From: JAFDZV01 sp048594725
GTDB lineage: Bacteria; Bacteroidota; Ignavibacteria; OLB7
NCBI GenBank assembly: GCA_048594725.1
Contig: JBMDXA010000141.1
Span: 1 to 22,581 of the forward strand
DNA: 22,581 nt
Reading direction: 5' to 3'
Position numbers and translations under genes: made by a program. The notes under the pieces were generated by a model, which was not told where the DNA came from, did not search any database, and worked only from the letters and a program-made list of their open reading frames with translations. Numbering within the stretch: position 1 is the stretch's first letter; every line of letters begins with the position of its first letter. Below are positions 13,501 through 22,185 of this stretch, in pieces.

Positions 13501-16266
13501 CTTCTTCGCCCGCTCGAAGGCACGTCCGGCCCACTTCCGCAGTTCCACCAGCACCACCAGCAGCAGGCTCACCCCGATGCAGAGAAGCCATTCATCCAGC
13601 GGAAGGGCGGTGGTCTTCAGCAGATCGTGCATGAACGGCGCCTGCACGGCCATTACCTGAAGGAGCAATGCCAGGATGGTGACCACCAGCAACGGCTTGT
13701 TTGCGGTCAGCCCAACCGAGAAGAGGGAGTGATGGAGCGCGCGGGAGTTATGCACGTTCCAGATCTGGAAGAGCGCCAGCGTGGTGAACGCGGCCGTGCG
13801 TGCGGCGGCCTCCACATTGGCCGGGATATTTTCCGAGAAGAGATTGAAGTCGTAATGGGCCAGCACCCGCTGGAACACGAAGAGGGTGCCGAACATCATG
13901 ATGAGGCCCGCGCCGATGATCCGCTCTCCCATCTCCCAGTTCAGAAGGCCATCGGAGCGCTTGCGCGGCGGCTCGCTCATGATATCGCCGTGCTCCTTCT
14001 CGTAGGCCAGCGGGATGGTGCTGGTACCGTCGGTGACCAGATTGATCCAGAGAAGCTGCACCGCGGTGAGCGGCAGGGGAAATCCGAATATCACCGAGGC
14101 GGTGAGCGTAAGCACGCCGCCCGTGCAGGTGGTGAGCACATAGAGCACCATATGCTGGAGGTTGCGGAACATCACCCGGCCGTAGCGTATCGCCGAGACG
14201 ATGGTGGCGAAATTGTCGTCCTGCACGATCATCGCCGACGCCTCTTTCGCCACATCGGTGCCGCTTCCCATGGCAATGCCGATATCGGCCTGCTTCAGCG
14301 CCGGCGCATCGTTCACGCCGTCGCCGGTCATCGCCACCACATGCTCGTGCGCCTGCAACTGCTTTACGATACGCAGCTTGTGCTCCGGCGCCACGCGCGC
14401 ATAGACATCGGTGGTGCTCACACGCTCGAACAGTTGTTCATCGGTCATGGCCTCCAGCTCCACGCCGGGAATCGTGCGGGGATCGCGGCCATCGCTCAGG
14501 TCCAGCTGGCGCGCTATCGATGCGGCGGTTACCGCATGGTCGCCGGTAATCATCACCACCTTGATGCCGGCGCGATGCGCGGCGGCCACCGCCTCCCGTG
14601 CTTCGTCGCGGGGAGGGTCCTCGATGCCATGCAGGCCGGTGAAGATCGCTCCGCTGATCGTTCTGTAATCGATATCGGCTCCCGGCGCCACCGGCAGAAA
14701 CGCGGTGGCGATAACGCGCAGGCCCCGCCGCGAAAACTGTACCTGGCGTTCCTCCACCCAGGTGCGATCGAGCTCGCGAACCCCTTCGTGGCGCAGTTCG
14801 GACTCGCACATCTCCAGTATCCGCTCCACCGACCCCTTCACCAGCAGATAGCTCTCGTTTCCGTCGGTGATCCGGCTGACCATGTACATCCGTTCGGATT
14901 CGAACGGGAGGAGCACCTCGCTGGTCCAGCGGCTCATCTCGCTTCCGGCCAGGCCGGCCTTCTCGGCCGCCACGATCAGCGCCCCTTCGGTGGGATCGCC
15001 CAGCAGCTCCCGTTTCTCGCCGGATGAGCGGAACGAGGATTCCGTGCAGAGGAGCCCTGTACGAAGGGTCCAGAGAAGAGGGGGATAGTCCTCCACGGTG
15101 CTTATGGTCCCGTCGGAGTCATCCAGCAGGTTCCCCTCCGGATCGTACCCGCCGCCGGTGAGGGTGTAGATGCGGTCGTCGGTGGCGATCATCACCGTCG
15201 TCATCTGATTGCGCGTAAGGGTGCCGGTCTTGTCCGAGCAGATCACCGTGGTGGAGCCCAGGGTTTCCACCGCGTTCAGCTTCCGTACGATGGAGTTGCG
15301 CCGGGCCATCTGGTAGACGCCGATGGAGAGCGCCACGGTCACGGCGATCGGCAGCCCTTCCGGGATGGCCGATACCGCCAGGCCGATGGCCGTAAGGAGC
15401 ATCACCGTGGCCTCGTAGCCGCGCAGCAGCCCCAGCACGAAGATCAGCCCGATCACCACCGCGATGCCGGTAGCCATCACGGTTCCGAACCGTTCCAGCC
15501 GTTCCTGCAGCGGCGACTTGATCTCCTCGGCGGTGGCGATCCCCTGGGAGATCTTGCCGATCTCCGAGTTCACCCCCACCCCCACCACGATCCCTCTGCC
15601 GCGTCCCTTCCGCACGTTGGTGCCGGAATAGACCATATTGCTTCTGTCTCCCAGCGGCGTCCCTTCCGCCAGCGTCCCCTCGGCGCTCTTCTGCGAGGGG
15701 AGCGGTTCGCCGGTGAGGGTGGACTCATCCACCCCGAGTTCGTAGGTATCCACCAGCCTGATATCGGCCGGCACCTTTACGCCGCTCTCCAGCAGCACGA
15801 TATCGCCGGCCACCAGCTCTCCGGCCGGGATCTGGCGCTGTTCGCCGGAGCGGAGCACGCGTGCGGTGGGGGCGGTAAGCTCCTTGACCGCCTTCAGGCG
15901 CTCGCCGGCGCGCTGTTCCTGCATATAGCCGATGACGGCGTTGAAGACCACCACGAAGAAGATGGTGATCGCCTCGCTGATATCGGCCACGATGGAGGTA
16001 AGCACCGCTGCGCCGAACAGGATGAAGATCAGAGGATTGTTGAACTGCTCCAGAAAGAGGCGCAGTTTCGATTTTGCCACCGCTTCCGGGATGGTGTTGC
16101 TTCCGAACCTCCCCCGTAGCTCCTCCACCCTGGCATCATCCAGTCCCGAGCGTGTGTCCACGTTCAGCGCGGCCGCTATCCGGTCGGCCGGAACGCTGTA
16201 GGAGCGTTGCAACATGGCGTCATCCGGAGTTCCGCGATGCATCTGCGGCTCAACCTTGCTCTGCAT
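13495..16266 (-). CDS. P2-type cation-transporting ATPase (Ca2+/Mn2+-like, single site)
   Basis: 923-residue P-type ATPase. The cation-ATPase N-terminal domain is about 22-62. TGE of the actuator is at 185-187, the M4 motif PEGLP at 302-306, phosphorylated Asp345 in DKTGT, KGS at 477-479, and TGDGVNDAP from 647. Hydrophobic helices bracket these, with six in the C-terminal third. In M6, NLVTDG keeps Asn742, Thr745 and Asp746, and M4 keeps Glu303, which is the SERCA site II set. In M5 the SERCA site I residues Asn and Glu are Cys714 and Gly717, so one ion site is expected, as in PMR1 or bacterial LMCA1. It probably exports Ca2+ or Mn2+; the ion is inferred. Start: ATG 16266, with GAAGGG about 9-14 bp before it; Mets at residues 9 and 18 are alternatives. 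Its stop codon lies in a 7-bp repeat tract. Confidence 0.93.
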   Translation of the reverse strand: MQSKVEPQMHRGTPDDAMLQRSYSVPADRIAAALNVDTRSGLDDARVEELRGRFGSNTIPEAVAKSKLRLFLEQFNNPLIFILFGAAVLTSIVADISEAITIFFVVVFNAVIGYMQEQRAGERLKAVKELTAPTARVLRSGEQRQIPAGELVAGDIVLLESGVKVPADIRLVDTYELGVDESTLTGEPLPSQKSAEGTLAEGTPLGDRSNMVYSGTNVRKGRGRGIVVGVGVNSEIGKISQGIATAEEIKSPLQERLERFGTVMATGIAVVIGLIFVLGLLRGYEATVMLLTAIGLAVSAIPEGLPIAVTVALSIGVYQMARRNSIVRKLNAVETLGSTTVICSDKTGTLTRNQMTTVMIATDDRIYTLTGGGYDPEGNLLDDSDGTISTVEDYPPLLWTLRTGLLCTESSFRSSGEKRELLGDPTEGALIVAAEKAGLAGSEMSRWTSEVLLPFESERMYMVSRITDGNESYLLVKGSVERILEMCESELRHEGVRELDRTWVEERQVQFSRRGLRVIATAFLPVAPGADIDYRTISGAIFTGLHGIEDPPRDEAREAVAAAHRAGIKVVMITGDHAVTAASIARQLDLSDGRDPRTIPGVELEAMTDEQLFERVSTTDVYARVAPEHKLRIVKQLQAHEHVVAMTGDGVNDAPALKQADIGIAMGSGTDVAKEASAMIVQDDNFATIVSAIRYGRVMFRNLQHMVLYVLTTCTGGVLTLTASVIFGFPLPLTAVQLLWINLVTDGTSTIPLAYEKEHGDIMSEPPRKRSDGLLNWEMGERIIGAGLIMMFGTLFVFQRVLAHYDFNLFSENIPANVEAAARTAAFTTLALFQIWNVHNSRALHHSLFSVGLTANKPLLVVTILALLLQVMAVQAPFMHDLLKTTALPLDEWLLCIGVSLLLVVLVELRKWAGRAFERAKKD

Positions 16267-16792
16267 AAAATTGGTACCCTTCAAGTGATTGTCGGCCCGG
16301 GCGATGGAAGTGGGGCCCGGGGGCGTCTTCCGCCATATCAGCGGAACCATCCTACAGAAATCGCTTCGTATACAACGATCGGAGAGGATTCCGTCGGCCG
16401 GCCTCCCCGTTCTATCGTATGCATTGCCGGTGCCAGAGAGGCGCGGTTCGGGCCTTTCCGGGCCGGCATGGAAAAGATTCCAACGTCAGGGGGACGCCAA
16501 AGGTTTCGCCGGGAGAGCGCAAAACCTTTCGGTGCCGCCGCCTCCGGGGGAGCCGGGAGGATGCCGGCACGATATCCCCTCCGCGGCCGGGGCCGAGCCC
16601 GGGACCGAGCCCGGAGCCGTCTCGGACGCAGAGAACAACGCCCGCCGCCACACGATCCGTCCCGGTAGTACGTGGTTGGGAGGGGGGCATCCGATCGTGG
16701 AAAAAAGCGCGGTGCCGTTACCATCGGCTCTACCCCTTTTTTCTATATTTGTTGATTAGGATTTGTCTCGGTCATTTAATTGCTGCTTGTCG
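16267..16792. other. 526-bp divergent intergenic region with predicted RNA structure
   Basis: No convincing gene is seen; open frames here have atypical composition. Structures found by eye: TTCCGC-7 nt-GCGGAA (16328-16346); AAAGGTTT-CGC paired with GCG and AAACCTTT (16499-16529); a nested stem GTGCCG/CGGCAC with CCTCC/GGAGG inside (16532-16570); and a 12-bp GC tandem repeat (16591-16602, 16603-16614; 11 of 12 identical). On the - strand these could form an ATPase leader of up to 500 nt. I could not match a yybP-ykoY (Mn2+) riboswitch or any other known class. Confidence 0.5.
16744..16751 (+). promoter_or_regulatory. Bacteroidota-type -7 box for the first M3 gene
   Basis: TATATTTG is an exact TAnnTTTG match in a local AT-rich patch, 41 bp before the ATG at 16793. 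The -33 TTTG is not evident at the usual 19-bp spacing. This is the best promoter element in the window. Confidence 0.55.
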
Positions 16793-18505
16793 ATGAACTA
16801 TAAGCATTATCCGGAGCGCCCGGAAAAATTGACGGCGGAGTATCTTCACCAGGAGTACCGCACGCTGATCGATCGTATCGAGCCGGCGGAGAACTCCGAT
16901 TCTCCCGAGGAATGGCTGAAGCTCTTTGCCGACTGGAACTCGCTGAAGTCGTATGCCAGCGCCGAAGGAAGCCGCATCAGCTATGCGCTCAGCAAGGATA
17001 TGAACGATCCTTCCTGGGAAGAGGCCGATCGCTACTATCGCGAATCCGTTACGCCGGTATCGGATGAAGGGAGCTCCCGGATGGTGAATGCTCTTCTGAA
17101 CAGCCGGCATCGTGCGGCTGTGGCCGAGCGCTACGGCGGCCACCTGATCCGCGTGCTCGAGACCAGCGTGGAGCCGCTGGCCCCGGTCAACAGCGAGCTG
17201 CGTGTGCGCGCCAGCGAGCTTGTCAACCGCTACGACAAGATCGTCGCAGCCGGCGAGGTTAGCGTCAATGGCGAGACCGTAACGCTTTCGGTTGCGCGCA
17301 ACATGCAGAGCTCGCAGGACCCCGCTATCCGCCGCGAAGCGTTCGAGAACTACCGCAAGTGGTTTCTGGAGCACCGCGAGGAGATCGGGACGATCTTCGC
17401 CGAGCTGGTGAAGCTACGCGACCAGATGGGGCGCAATGTGGGCCATGCGAACTTCATCCCGCTGGGCTATCTGGGCATGGGACGCACCGATTATGGTCCG
17501 GCGGAGGCCGCGGAGTTCCGCGCCAACGTCCGCCGCTATGCCGTGCCGGTGCAGAAGAAGCTGTTCGAGCGCCAGGCCGCGCGCCACGGCAACAGCTCGC
17601 TCCGTCCGTGGGACAGCGCCTACGATCCCTCGCTGACCCTTCCCTCCGGCATCGCTCCGGTAGAGGGGCAGCTGGAGAAGGCACAGCGCATCTTCGACGC
17701 CATCTCCCCCGATCTGGCCGGCCACTTCACCCGCATGCGGGAGGAGGGGCTGATCGATCTGGAGAACCGCAAGGGGAAGCAGGCCGGTGCCTACTGCACC
17801 TCGTTCCCGGATGAGGGGCGCGTTGCGATCTTCTGCAATTCCACCGGCGACCAGGAGGATGTCGGTACGCTGATGCATGAGATGGGGCACGCCTTCCAGG
17901 GCTGGGAAAGCCAGGCCATCGAGGCGGTGGATCTGCAGTGGCCCACCTCCGATGCCTGCGAGATCCATTCGATGGGAATGGAGTATCTGAGCATGCGCCA
18001 TATGACGGAGTTCTTCACGCCGGAGCACGCGGAGAAATTCCGCCGCAACCGCTGGAAGGAGGCCGTGGAGCTGGTCTGCTATATCTGCATCGTCGATGAG
18101 TTCCAGCATTGGATCTACGAGAACCCGGAAGCCACGCTCGAAGAGCGCGACCGCGCCTGGGATCGTATCTGGGATATCTACAAGCCGGGTCTCGATTTCA
18201 GCGGCGTGGAGGCATACAAGTCGGCACGGTGGTACGCCCAGGGGCATATCTTCCATATGCCGTTCTATTATATCGACTACGCCATCGCCGAAACCGGCGC
18301 CATGCAGCTTGCCCTGATCGATGCGGAGGATCACGAGCGCTCGCTCGATATCTACATGAACCTCTGCCGTATCGGCGGCACGATGAGCGTGCTCAATATC
18401 TTCCAGAACGCCGGGCTGCGCTCGCCGTTCGATCCGGAGGTGATGCGCGACCTGATGGCGCACGCCGCCCGCGAGCTTGGCATCGAAGAGGAAGTGGCGG
18501 CATAA
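16793..18505 (+). CDS. M3 family oligoendopeptidase (PepF-like), copy 1
   Basis: 570-residue zinc metallopeptidase of family M3 (oligoendopeptidase F group), normally cytoplasmic, which cuts short peptides of about 5-20 residues. The zinc motif is HEMGH (His362, Glu363, His366), preceded by the acid-rich FPDEGR...FCNSTGDQEDVGTLM segment, and the third ligand is probably Glu390 in WPTSDACEIHS. There is no signal peptide. ATG 16793 is chosen because the product then aligns from residue 1 with the next gene (MNYKHYPERP against MNTYKHYTDRP); an upstream in-frame ATG at 16763 lies at the probable transcription start. It is divergent from the ATPase and is followed after 207 bp by its paralogue. 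A role in final breakdown of peptides is likely. Confidence 0.95.
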   Translation: MNYKHYPERPEKLTAEYLHQEYRTLIDRIEPAENSDSPEEWLKLFADWNSLKSYASAEGSRISYALSKDMNDPSWEEADRYYRESVTPVSDEGSSRMVNALLNSRHRAAVAERYGGHLIRVLETSVEPLAPVNSELRVRASELVNRYDKIVAAGEVSVNGETVTLSVARNMQSSQDPAIRREAFENYRKWFLEHREEIGTIFAELVKLRDQMGRNVGHANFIPLGYLGMGRTDYGPAEAAEFRANVRRYAVPVQKKLFERQAARHGNSSLRPWDSAYDPSLTLPSGIAPVEGQLEKAQRIFDAISPDLAGHFTRMREEGLIDLENRKGKQAGAYCTSFPDEGRVAIFCNSTGDQEDVGTLMHEMGHAFQGWESQAIEAVDLQWPTSDACEIHSMGMEYLSMRHMTEFFTPEHAEKFRRNRWKEAVELVCYICIVDEFQHWIYENPEATLEERDRAWDRIWDIYKPGLDFSGVEAYKSARWYAQGHIFHMPFYYIDYAIAETGAMQLALIDAEDHERSLDIYMNLCRIGGTMSVLNIFQNAGLRSPFDPEVMRDLMAHAARELGIEEEVAA

Positions 18506-18538
18506 CGTTCCGCCGCTCTTTGCAGCATATGATAGTTC

Positions 18539-18607
18539 TTCTCCCCTTCACCGATGTGCGGGGGAGAACCGGTGATCGGACGGGGATCTCGTTGCAGAGG
18601 TCCCCGT
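18539..18607. terminator. Two hairpins between the M3 paralogues
   Basis: TTCTCCCC (18539-18546) pairs with GGGGAGAA (18561-18568), and ACGGGGA (18580-18586) with TCCCCGT (18601-18607), the latter extended by CTC/GAG inside. They follow the first M3 stop by 34 bp and could end its transcript. T-runs are poor. The remaining gap to 18712 shows no clear promoter box. Confidence 0.45.
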
Positions 18608-18712
18608 TCCTGCTTATCGGCATCGCCCCCACGCCCGCGTTGTTCCTATCTCCATAGTCTTCCCGGTGCTCCTGCGGCGGCGTATGGCCTTTGTTAATCA
18701 GTCCATGGATGT

Positions 18713-20419
18713 ATGAATACTTATAAACATTATACGGATCGGCCCGACCGGCTTACCGCCGAATTCCTGCGCGATGAATATGCGGTCCTGAAGAAAAAAA
18801 TCGCCGAGGCCGAGGGTGCCGACTCCCCCGATGCATGGCTGGAACTGTATGGCGAATGGAATGCGCTGAAAAGCTATATCACCGGGGAGGGGAGCCGCAT
18901 CAATTATGCGTTCGCCAGGACGATGACCGATTCCGGGCTGGAGGAGGCGCACAGCTATTACAGAACCCAGCTCTCGCCGATCATCCGCGAGATGTCCTCC
19001 ATGTTCGCCACGGCATTGCTGAAAAGCCGCCACCGCGAGGCGTTCCGGAGCCGCTACGGCGATTATTTCATCCAGTCGATGGAACACTCGCTGGCCTCGC
19101 TGGCGCCCGTCAACAGCGAGCTGCGCGTGCGTATCGGCGAGCTTGCCACCCGCTACAGCAAGATAGTGGCCTCCGGAGAGGTGACCGTGCAGGGGGAGAC
19201 GCTTACGCTGGGCATGGCCGGCAGCCTTCTCAGTTCGGAGAACGGGGAGATGCGCCTGGAGGCGTACACGGCGCTCCGGCAGTGGTATCTCGATCGCCGC
19301 GATGAATTTGCCGGCATCTTCGGCGATCTGGTGAAGATGCGCCACCAGATGGGGCTCAACCTTGGATTCGATTCCTTTACGCCGCTCGCCTATCTGGATA
19401 TGGGGCGCTCCGATTACGGTCCGGAGGAGGCGCGGCTTTTCCGCGAGAGCGTACGCCGCTATGTGGTTCCCCTGCAGAAAAAACTGCTGCAACAGCAGGC
19501 CGAACAGCTCGGCACCGGGACGCTTCGTCCCTGGGATGCCGGGTACGATCCGGCGCTGACCCTTCCGCGCGGCGTGGTGCCGGTGGAGATGCAGCTGGAT
19601 CAGGCCGGGCACCTCTTCGATGCCCTGTCGCCGAGGCTGGCGGGATATTTCGAGCGGATGCGGAACGAGGGGCTGATCGATCTGGAGAACCGCAAGGGGA
19701 AACGCTCCGGTGCCTTCTGCACCTATTTCCCGGACGAGGGGCGGCCGGCAATCCTCTGCAACTCAATCGGCGATTCGGGGGATGTGCGGACGCTGGTGCA
19801 TGAGATGGGGCACGCCTTCCAGAAGTGGGAGAGCGCCGATATCGAAGTTCTGGATATGCAGTGGCCCACCGCCGATGTGGCCGAGATCCATTCCACCGGT
19901 CTTGAATACCTTTCGCTCCCCTATATCACGGAGTTCTTCAACCCGGAGCAGGCCGATAAGTTCCGGCATTCTCTCTGGAAGGGGAAGGTGGCGCTGATCT
20001 GCCTTACCGCCGTCGGCGACGAGTTCCAGCACTGGATCTACGAGAACCCGGATGCCACGGCCGTGGAGCGCGAGGCGATGTGGGGACATCTCACCGATCT
20101 GTACCAGCCCGGCATCGATTACAGCGGCATGGAGCACTATAGAAATTCCGGATGGTATTCGATAGCCCATTTCTTCCAGAGCCCGTTCTATACCATCGAT
20201 TACGCCATCGCCACTACCGCCGCCATGCAGCTTGCGCTGATCGATGTGGAGGATCACGAGCGTGCCATGGAGATCTATCTTGAGCTGTGCCGTATCGGCG
20301 GCACCAAGAGCCTGCTGGATGTCTTCAGCTCCACCGGACTCCGCTCCCCGTTCGAACCGGAACTGATGCGCGACCTGATGGCCCGCGCCGCCAGCGAGCT
20401 GGGAATCGGGGAGGATTGA
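18713..20419 (+). CDS. M3 family oligoendopeptidase (PepF-like), copy 2
   Basis: 568-residue paralogue of the preceding gene, collinear throughout. Shared blocks include APVNSELRVR, the MGRxDYGPEEA segment, RPWD, LIDLENRKGK and the zinc region. HEMGH is at 363-367 (ligands His363, His367; catalytic Glu364) and the third ligand is the Glu of VAEIHS. All catalytic residues are kept, so both copies should be active; many surface residues differ, so the duplication is not recent. Substrate ranges may have diverged. No signal peptide. ATG 18713 aligns with the N-terminus of copy 1. The stop TGA (20417-20419) sits inside a 7-bp repeat heptad (GATTGAC). It converges with a small - strand gene. Confidence 0.95.
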   Translation: MNTYKHYTDRPDRLTAEFLRDEYAVLKKKIAEAEGADSPDAWLELYGEWNALKSYITGEGSRINYAFARTMTDSGLEEAHSYYRTQLSPIIREMSSMFATALLKSRHREAFRSRYGDYFIQSMEHSLASLAPVNSELRVRIGELATRYSKIVASGEVTVQGETLTLGMAGSLLSSENGEMRLEAYTALRQWYLDRRDEFAGIFGDLVKMRHQMGLNLGFDSFTPLAYLDMGRSDYGPEEARLFRESVRRYVVPLQKKLLQQQAEQLGTGTLRPWDAGYDPALTLPRGVVPVEMQLDQAGHLFDALSPRLAGYFERMRNEGLIDLENRKGKRSGAFCTYFPDEGRPAILCNSIGDSGDVRTLVHEMGHAFQKWESADIEVLDMQWPTADVAEIHSTGLEYLSLPYITEFFNPEQADKFRHSLWKGKVALICLTAVGDEFQHWIYENPDATAVEREAMWGHLTDLYQPGIDYSGMEHYRNSGWYSIAHFFQSPFYTIDYAIATTAAMQLALIDVEDHERAMEIYLELCRIGGTKSLLDVFSSTGLRSPFEPELMRDLMARAASELGIGED

Positions 20420-20600
20420 CGATTTGCGATTTTGGATTTACGATTGATGAAGGTCCGTGGTCGGTTGTCCGTCGCCGTCATAGCGGAGACGGACGATAGG
20501 GGTGCAGGCGCAACGACCACGGGCCACTGGCGGCGGGCGCACCCCGCGGACCGGCTACCGGCCATTCTTCCCCGGCACCAGCGGCTCGAAACCAGGCACT
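20414..20600 (+). repeat. Composite repeat after the second M3 gene
   Basis: 7-bp tract GATTGAC, GATTTGC, GATTTTG, GATTTAC, GATTGAT (20414-20448), then GTCCGTG-GTCGGTT-GTCCGTC (about 20453-20473). A hairpin follows (GTCCGTC 20467-20473 with GACGGAC 20488-20494), then ACGACCACGGGCCACTGG and GCGGGCGCACCCCGC. The order of modules is the same as at 9426-9592, but the sequence is more diverged. The following GAAACCAGGCACTGC resembles GAACCAAGCATTACT just before the rlmI start. Confidence 0.8.
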
Positions 20601-20605
20601 GCTAT

Positions 20606-20821
20606 CTACTTTCTCCCCGCTGCTCTCTTCTGTGCCAGCCACCATCCCAGCATGCCGAACAGCGCCATGACGACCAGCGCCTGAAGGGCGGTAAGGATAT
20701 CGCCGTTCAGAAACGATATGAGCAATCCCATCGCGAAGAAGACCGCCATCAGGTAGAACCCGACTGCCCAGCAGCCGGCGCGTTTCATTCGGTCGAGCGG
20801 AGTCGGGGGCGTTGTTGCCAC
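20606..20821 (-). CDS. Small two-helix membrane protein, unknown function
   Basis: 71 residues if started at GTG 20821, or 60 from the ATG at 20788 (MKRAGCWAVGF). The second start puts the protein at the usual length for a short membrane protein with a basic N-terminus. Two hydrophobic segments (about 17-37 and 43-63 in the longer form) are joined by the polar LNGD turn, and the tail AQKRAAGRK is basic, as expected for a cytoplasmic end. No family is recognised. It follows the SpoIIE-type gene by 49-82 bp on the same strand, so it may be cotranscribed with it. Codon composition looks like its neighbours, and the hydrophobic pattern makes it more than a chance frame. Confidence 0.6.
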   Translation of the reverse strand: MATTPPTPLDRMKRAGCWAVGFYLMAVFFAMGLLISFLNGDILTALQALVVMALFGMLGWWLAQKRAAGRK

Positions 20822-20870
20822 GTCGGGTATGCGCTAGTGGATCTGCGGCGCCGGTATCTCCGGAGGCCGG

Positions 20871-22142
20871 TCATAGTTTTCGTATCACGACGATCGTGAT
20901 ATCGTCGTGCGGTTCGGCCGAGCCCACGAACTCCGCCAGGCATTCCAGAAGGGCCGAGCGGATGGCCTGGGCGCTGGGCTCGCGGGCGGCGATCTCCCGC
21001 AGCGCGGCGGCAACCCGTTCGTCGCCGTAGGGCTCGCCGCTGGAGGCGGTGGCTTCGTTCAAGCCGTCGGAGTACAGGAGCGCCACATCGCCGGGGTTCA
21101 TCGTGATGGGGGCCGGCTGCTGCCGGTGCGCCACCGTGGTCCCGATAGCCAGCCCCAGCGCCAGTCCGGGAGGGCGGGATATCTCCACGCCTTCGGTTGC
21201 GGCGCGGTACAGAAGCAGGGGATTGTTGCCGGCGCGGTAGAAGGTACAGCGGTCCTCCAGATCGATCGTCACCATCCCCACGGTGATAAAGCTACGGCGA
21301 TCCAGTCTCATCTTCAGCGTGTCATCAAGCACGCTCAGGAATTCATCCGGCGAGGAGAGATGGATTGAAAGCGCCTGGGTCATGCCCTGGAATTTCGCCA
21401 TCACCAGCGCGGCGGGAACTCCCTTGCCGGCGGCATCGGCTATCAGTATCCCCTTGGTCCCGTCGGCGAAGGAGAGATAGTCGTAGTAGTCGCCGCCGAT
21501 CTCCACGGCCGGTTCGGTGCCGCCGCTGATATCGAACCCGGCTATCAGAATATCCCCCGGCGGCAGGAGGCTCCACTGCACGTTGCGCGCCGCCAGCAGT
21601 TCGGCGGCCAGAAGATCCTGCTGGTTGAGCATCTCCGCCTGGGTGCGGTAGCGGCCGTTGATGAGCTCGAAGAAGAAGATGAAGGTGCCCACGCCGATGG
21701 CGATCACCCCGTTGCCGGCCAGCATCGACGTGAACAGGCCGCTCTGCATGACGAGCCTGCCGCCGCTGGCAAGCCAGATGGCACCGTAGGCCAGAGCCGA
21801 GCCGATCACGCCGCTTACCATCCAGGTCGCCACCAGCAGCGCTCCCTGGAGTCCCCGCGATCTGCCGGACGATTTCCGCTGCACGAAATCCGAACCCAGC
21901 CGCGCCAGCAGCGTGATGGGGGTGCAGTAGGCCACCGCCAGCAGCGCCGACAGCATAACGCCGGAAAGGGATGCGTTGGTAGAGTCGAAGAGCGACCATA
22001 CCAGTATCAGGCTAACCAGCGTGCCGTTGGCTATCAGCAATACCTTCCACAGCGGATAGCTTCTGTTGCTTCCGCTCTTCCGCTCCCGCGCCAGGGCCAG
22101 GAGCGATCTGCGCTGGTTCTCACGTTCTCGAAGTTTTATCAT
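20871..22142 (-). CDS. Membrane-bound SpoIIE/PP2C-type Ser/Thr phosphatase
   Basis: 423-residue protein with four predicted membrane helices (about 31-51, 60-80, 101-125, 140-160), a linker helix with RNVQWSLLPP (186-195), and a SpoIIE-type PP2C domain from about 200 to the end. Metal-binding residues are intact: GGDYYD (216-221), IADAAGKGVPAAL (234-246), YSDGLNEA (357-364) and the terminal HDDITIVV (412-419, Asp413 and Asp414). Such phosphatases often act on STAS-domain anti-sigma antagonists in partner switching; no STAS or RsbW-type gene is in the window, so the target is unknown. No GAF, PAS or HAMP domain is seen, so the sensing part would be the membrane helices. The ATG at 22142 gives a charged N-terminus before the first helix. 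Confidence 0.93.
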   Translation of the reverse strand: MIKLRERENQRRSLLALARERKSGSNRSYPLWKVLLIANGTLVSLILVWSLFDSTNASLSGVMLSALLAVAYCTPITLLARLGSDFVQRKSSGRSRGLQGALLVATWMVSGVIGSALAYGAIWLASGGRLVMQSGLFTSMLAGNGVIAIGVGTFIFFFELINGRYRTQAEMLNQQDLLAAELLAARNVQWSLLPPGDILIAGFDISGGTEPAVEIGGDYYDYLSFADGTKGILIADAAGKGVPAALVMAKFQGMTQALSIHLSSPDEFLSVLDDTLKMRLDRRSFITVGMVTIDLEDRCTFYRAGNNPLLLYRAATEGVEISRPPGLALGLAIGTTVAHRQQPAPITMNPGDVALLYSDGLNEATASSGEPYGDERVAAALREIAAREPSAQAIRSALLECLAEFVGSAEPHDDITIVVIRKL

Positions 22143-22175
22143 CTGGAAGTGACAATTTCGAGCGATCCGACCACA

Positions 22176-22185
22176 AGTTGCAACT
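22176..22185. promoter_or_regulatory. Palindrome upstream of the phosphatase gene
   Basis: AGTTGCAACT is a perfect 10-bp palindrome 34-43 bp before the start codon, a plausible operator position. A second palindrome TGATATCA lies at 22270-22277. Neither matches a known regulator site that I can name. The rest of 22143-22370 shows nothing else recognisable. Confidence 0.25.

Noticed and set aside
16267..16500. yybP-ykoY manganese riboswitch upstream of the ATPase
   Set aside because: The context is attractive, but the conserved loop sequences could not be found on the - strand.
16289..16759. Open frames in the ATPase/M3 divergent gap
   Set aside because: Several overlapping frames on both strands are open because of high G+C. 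They are rich in Pro, Gly and Arg, and none resembles a protein family.
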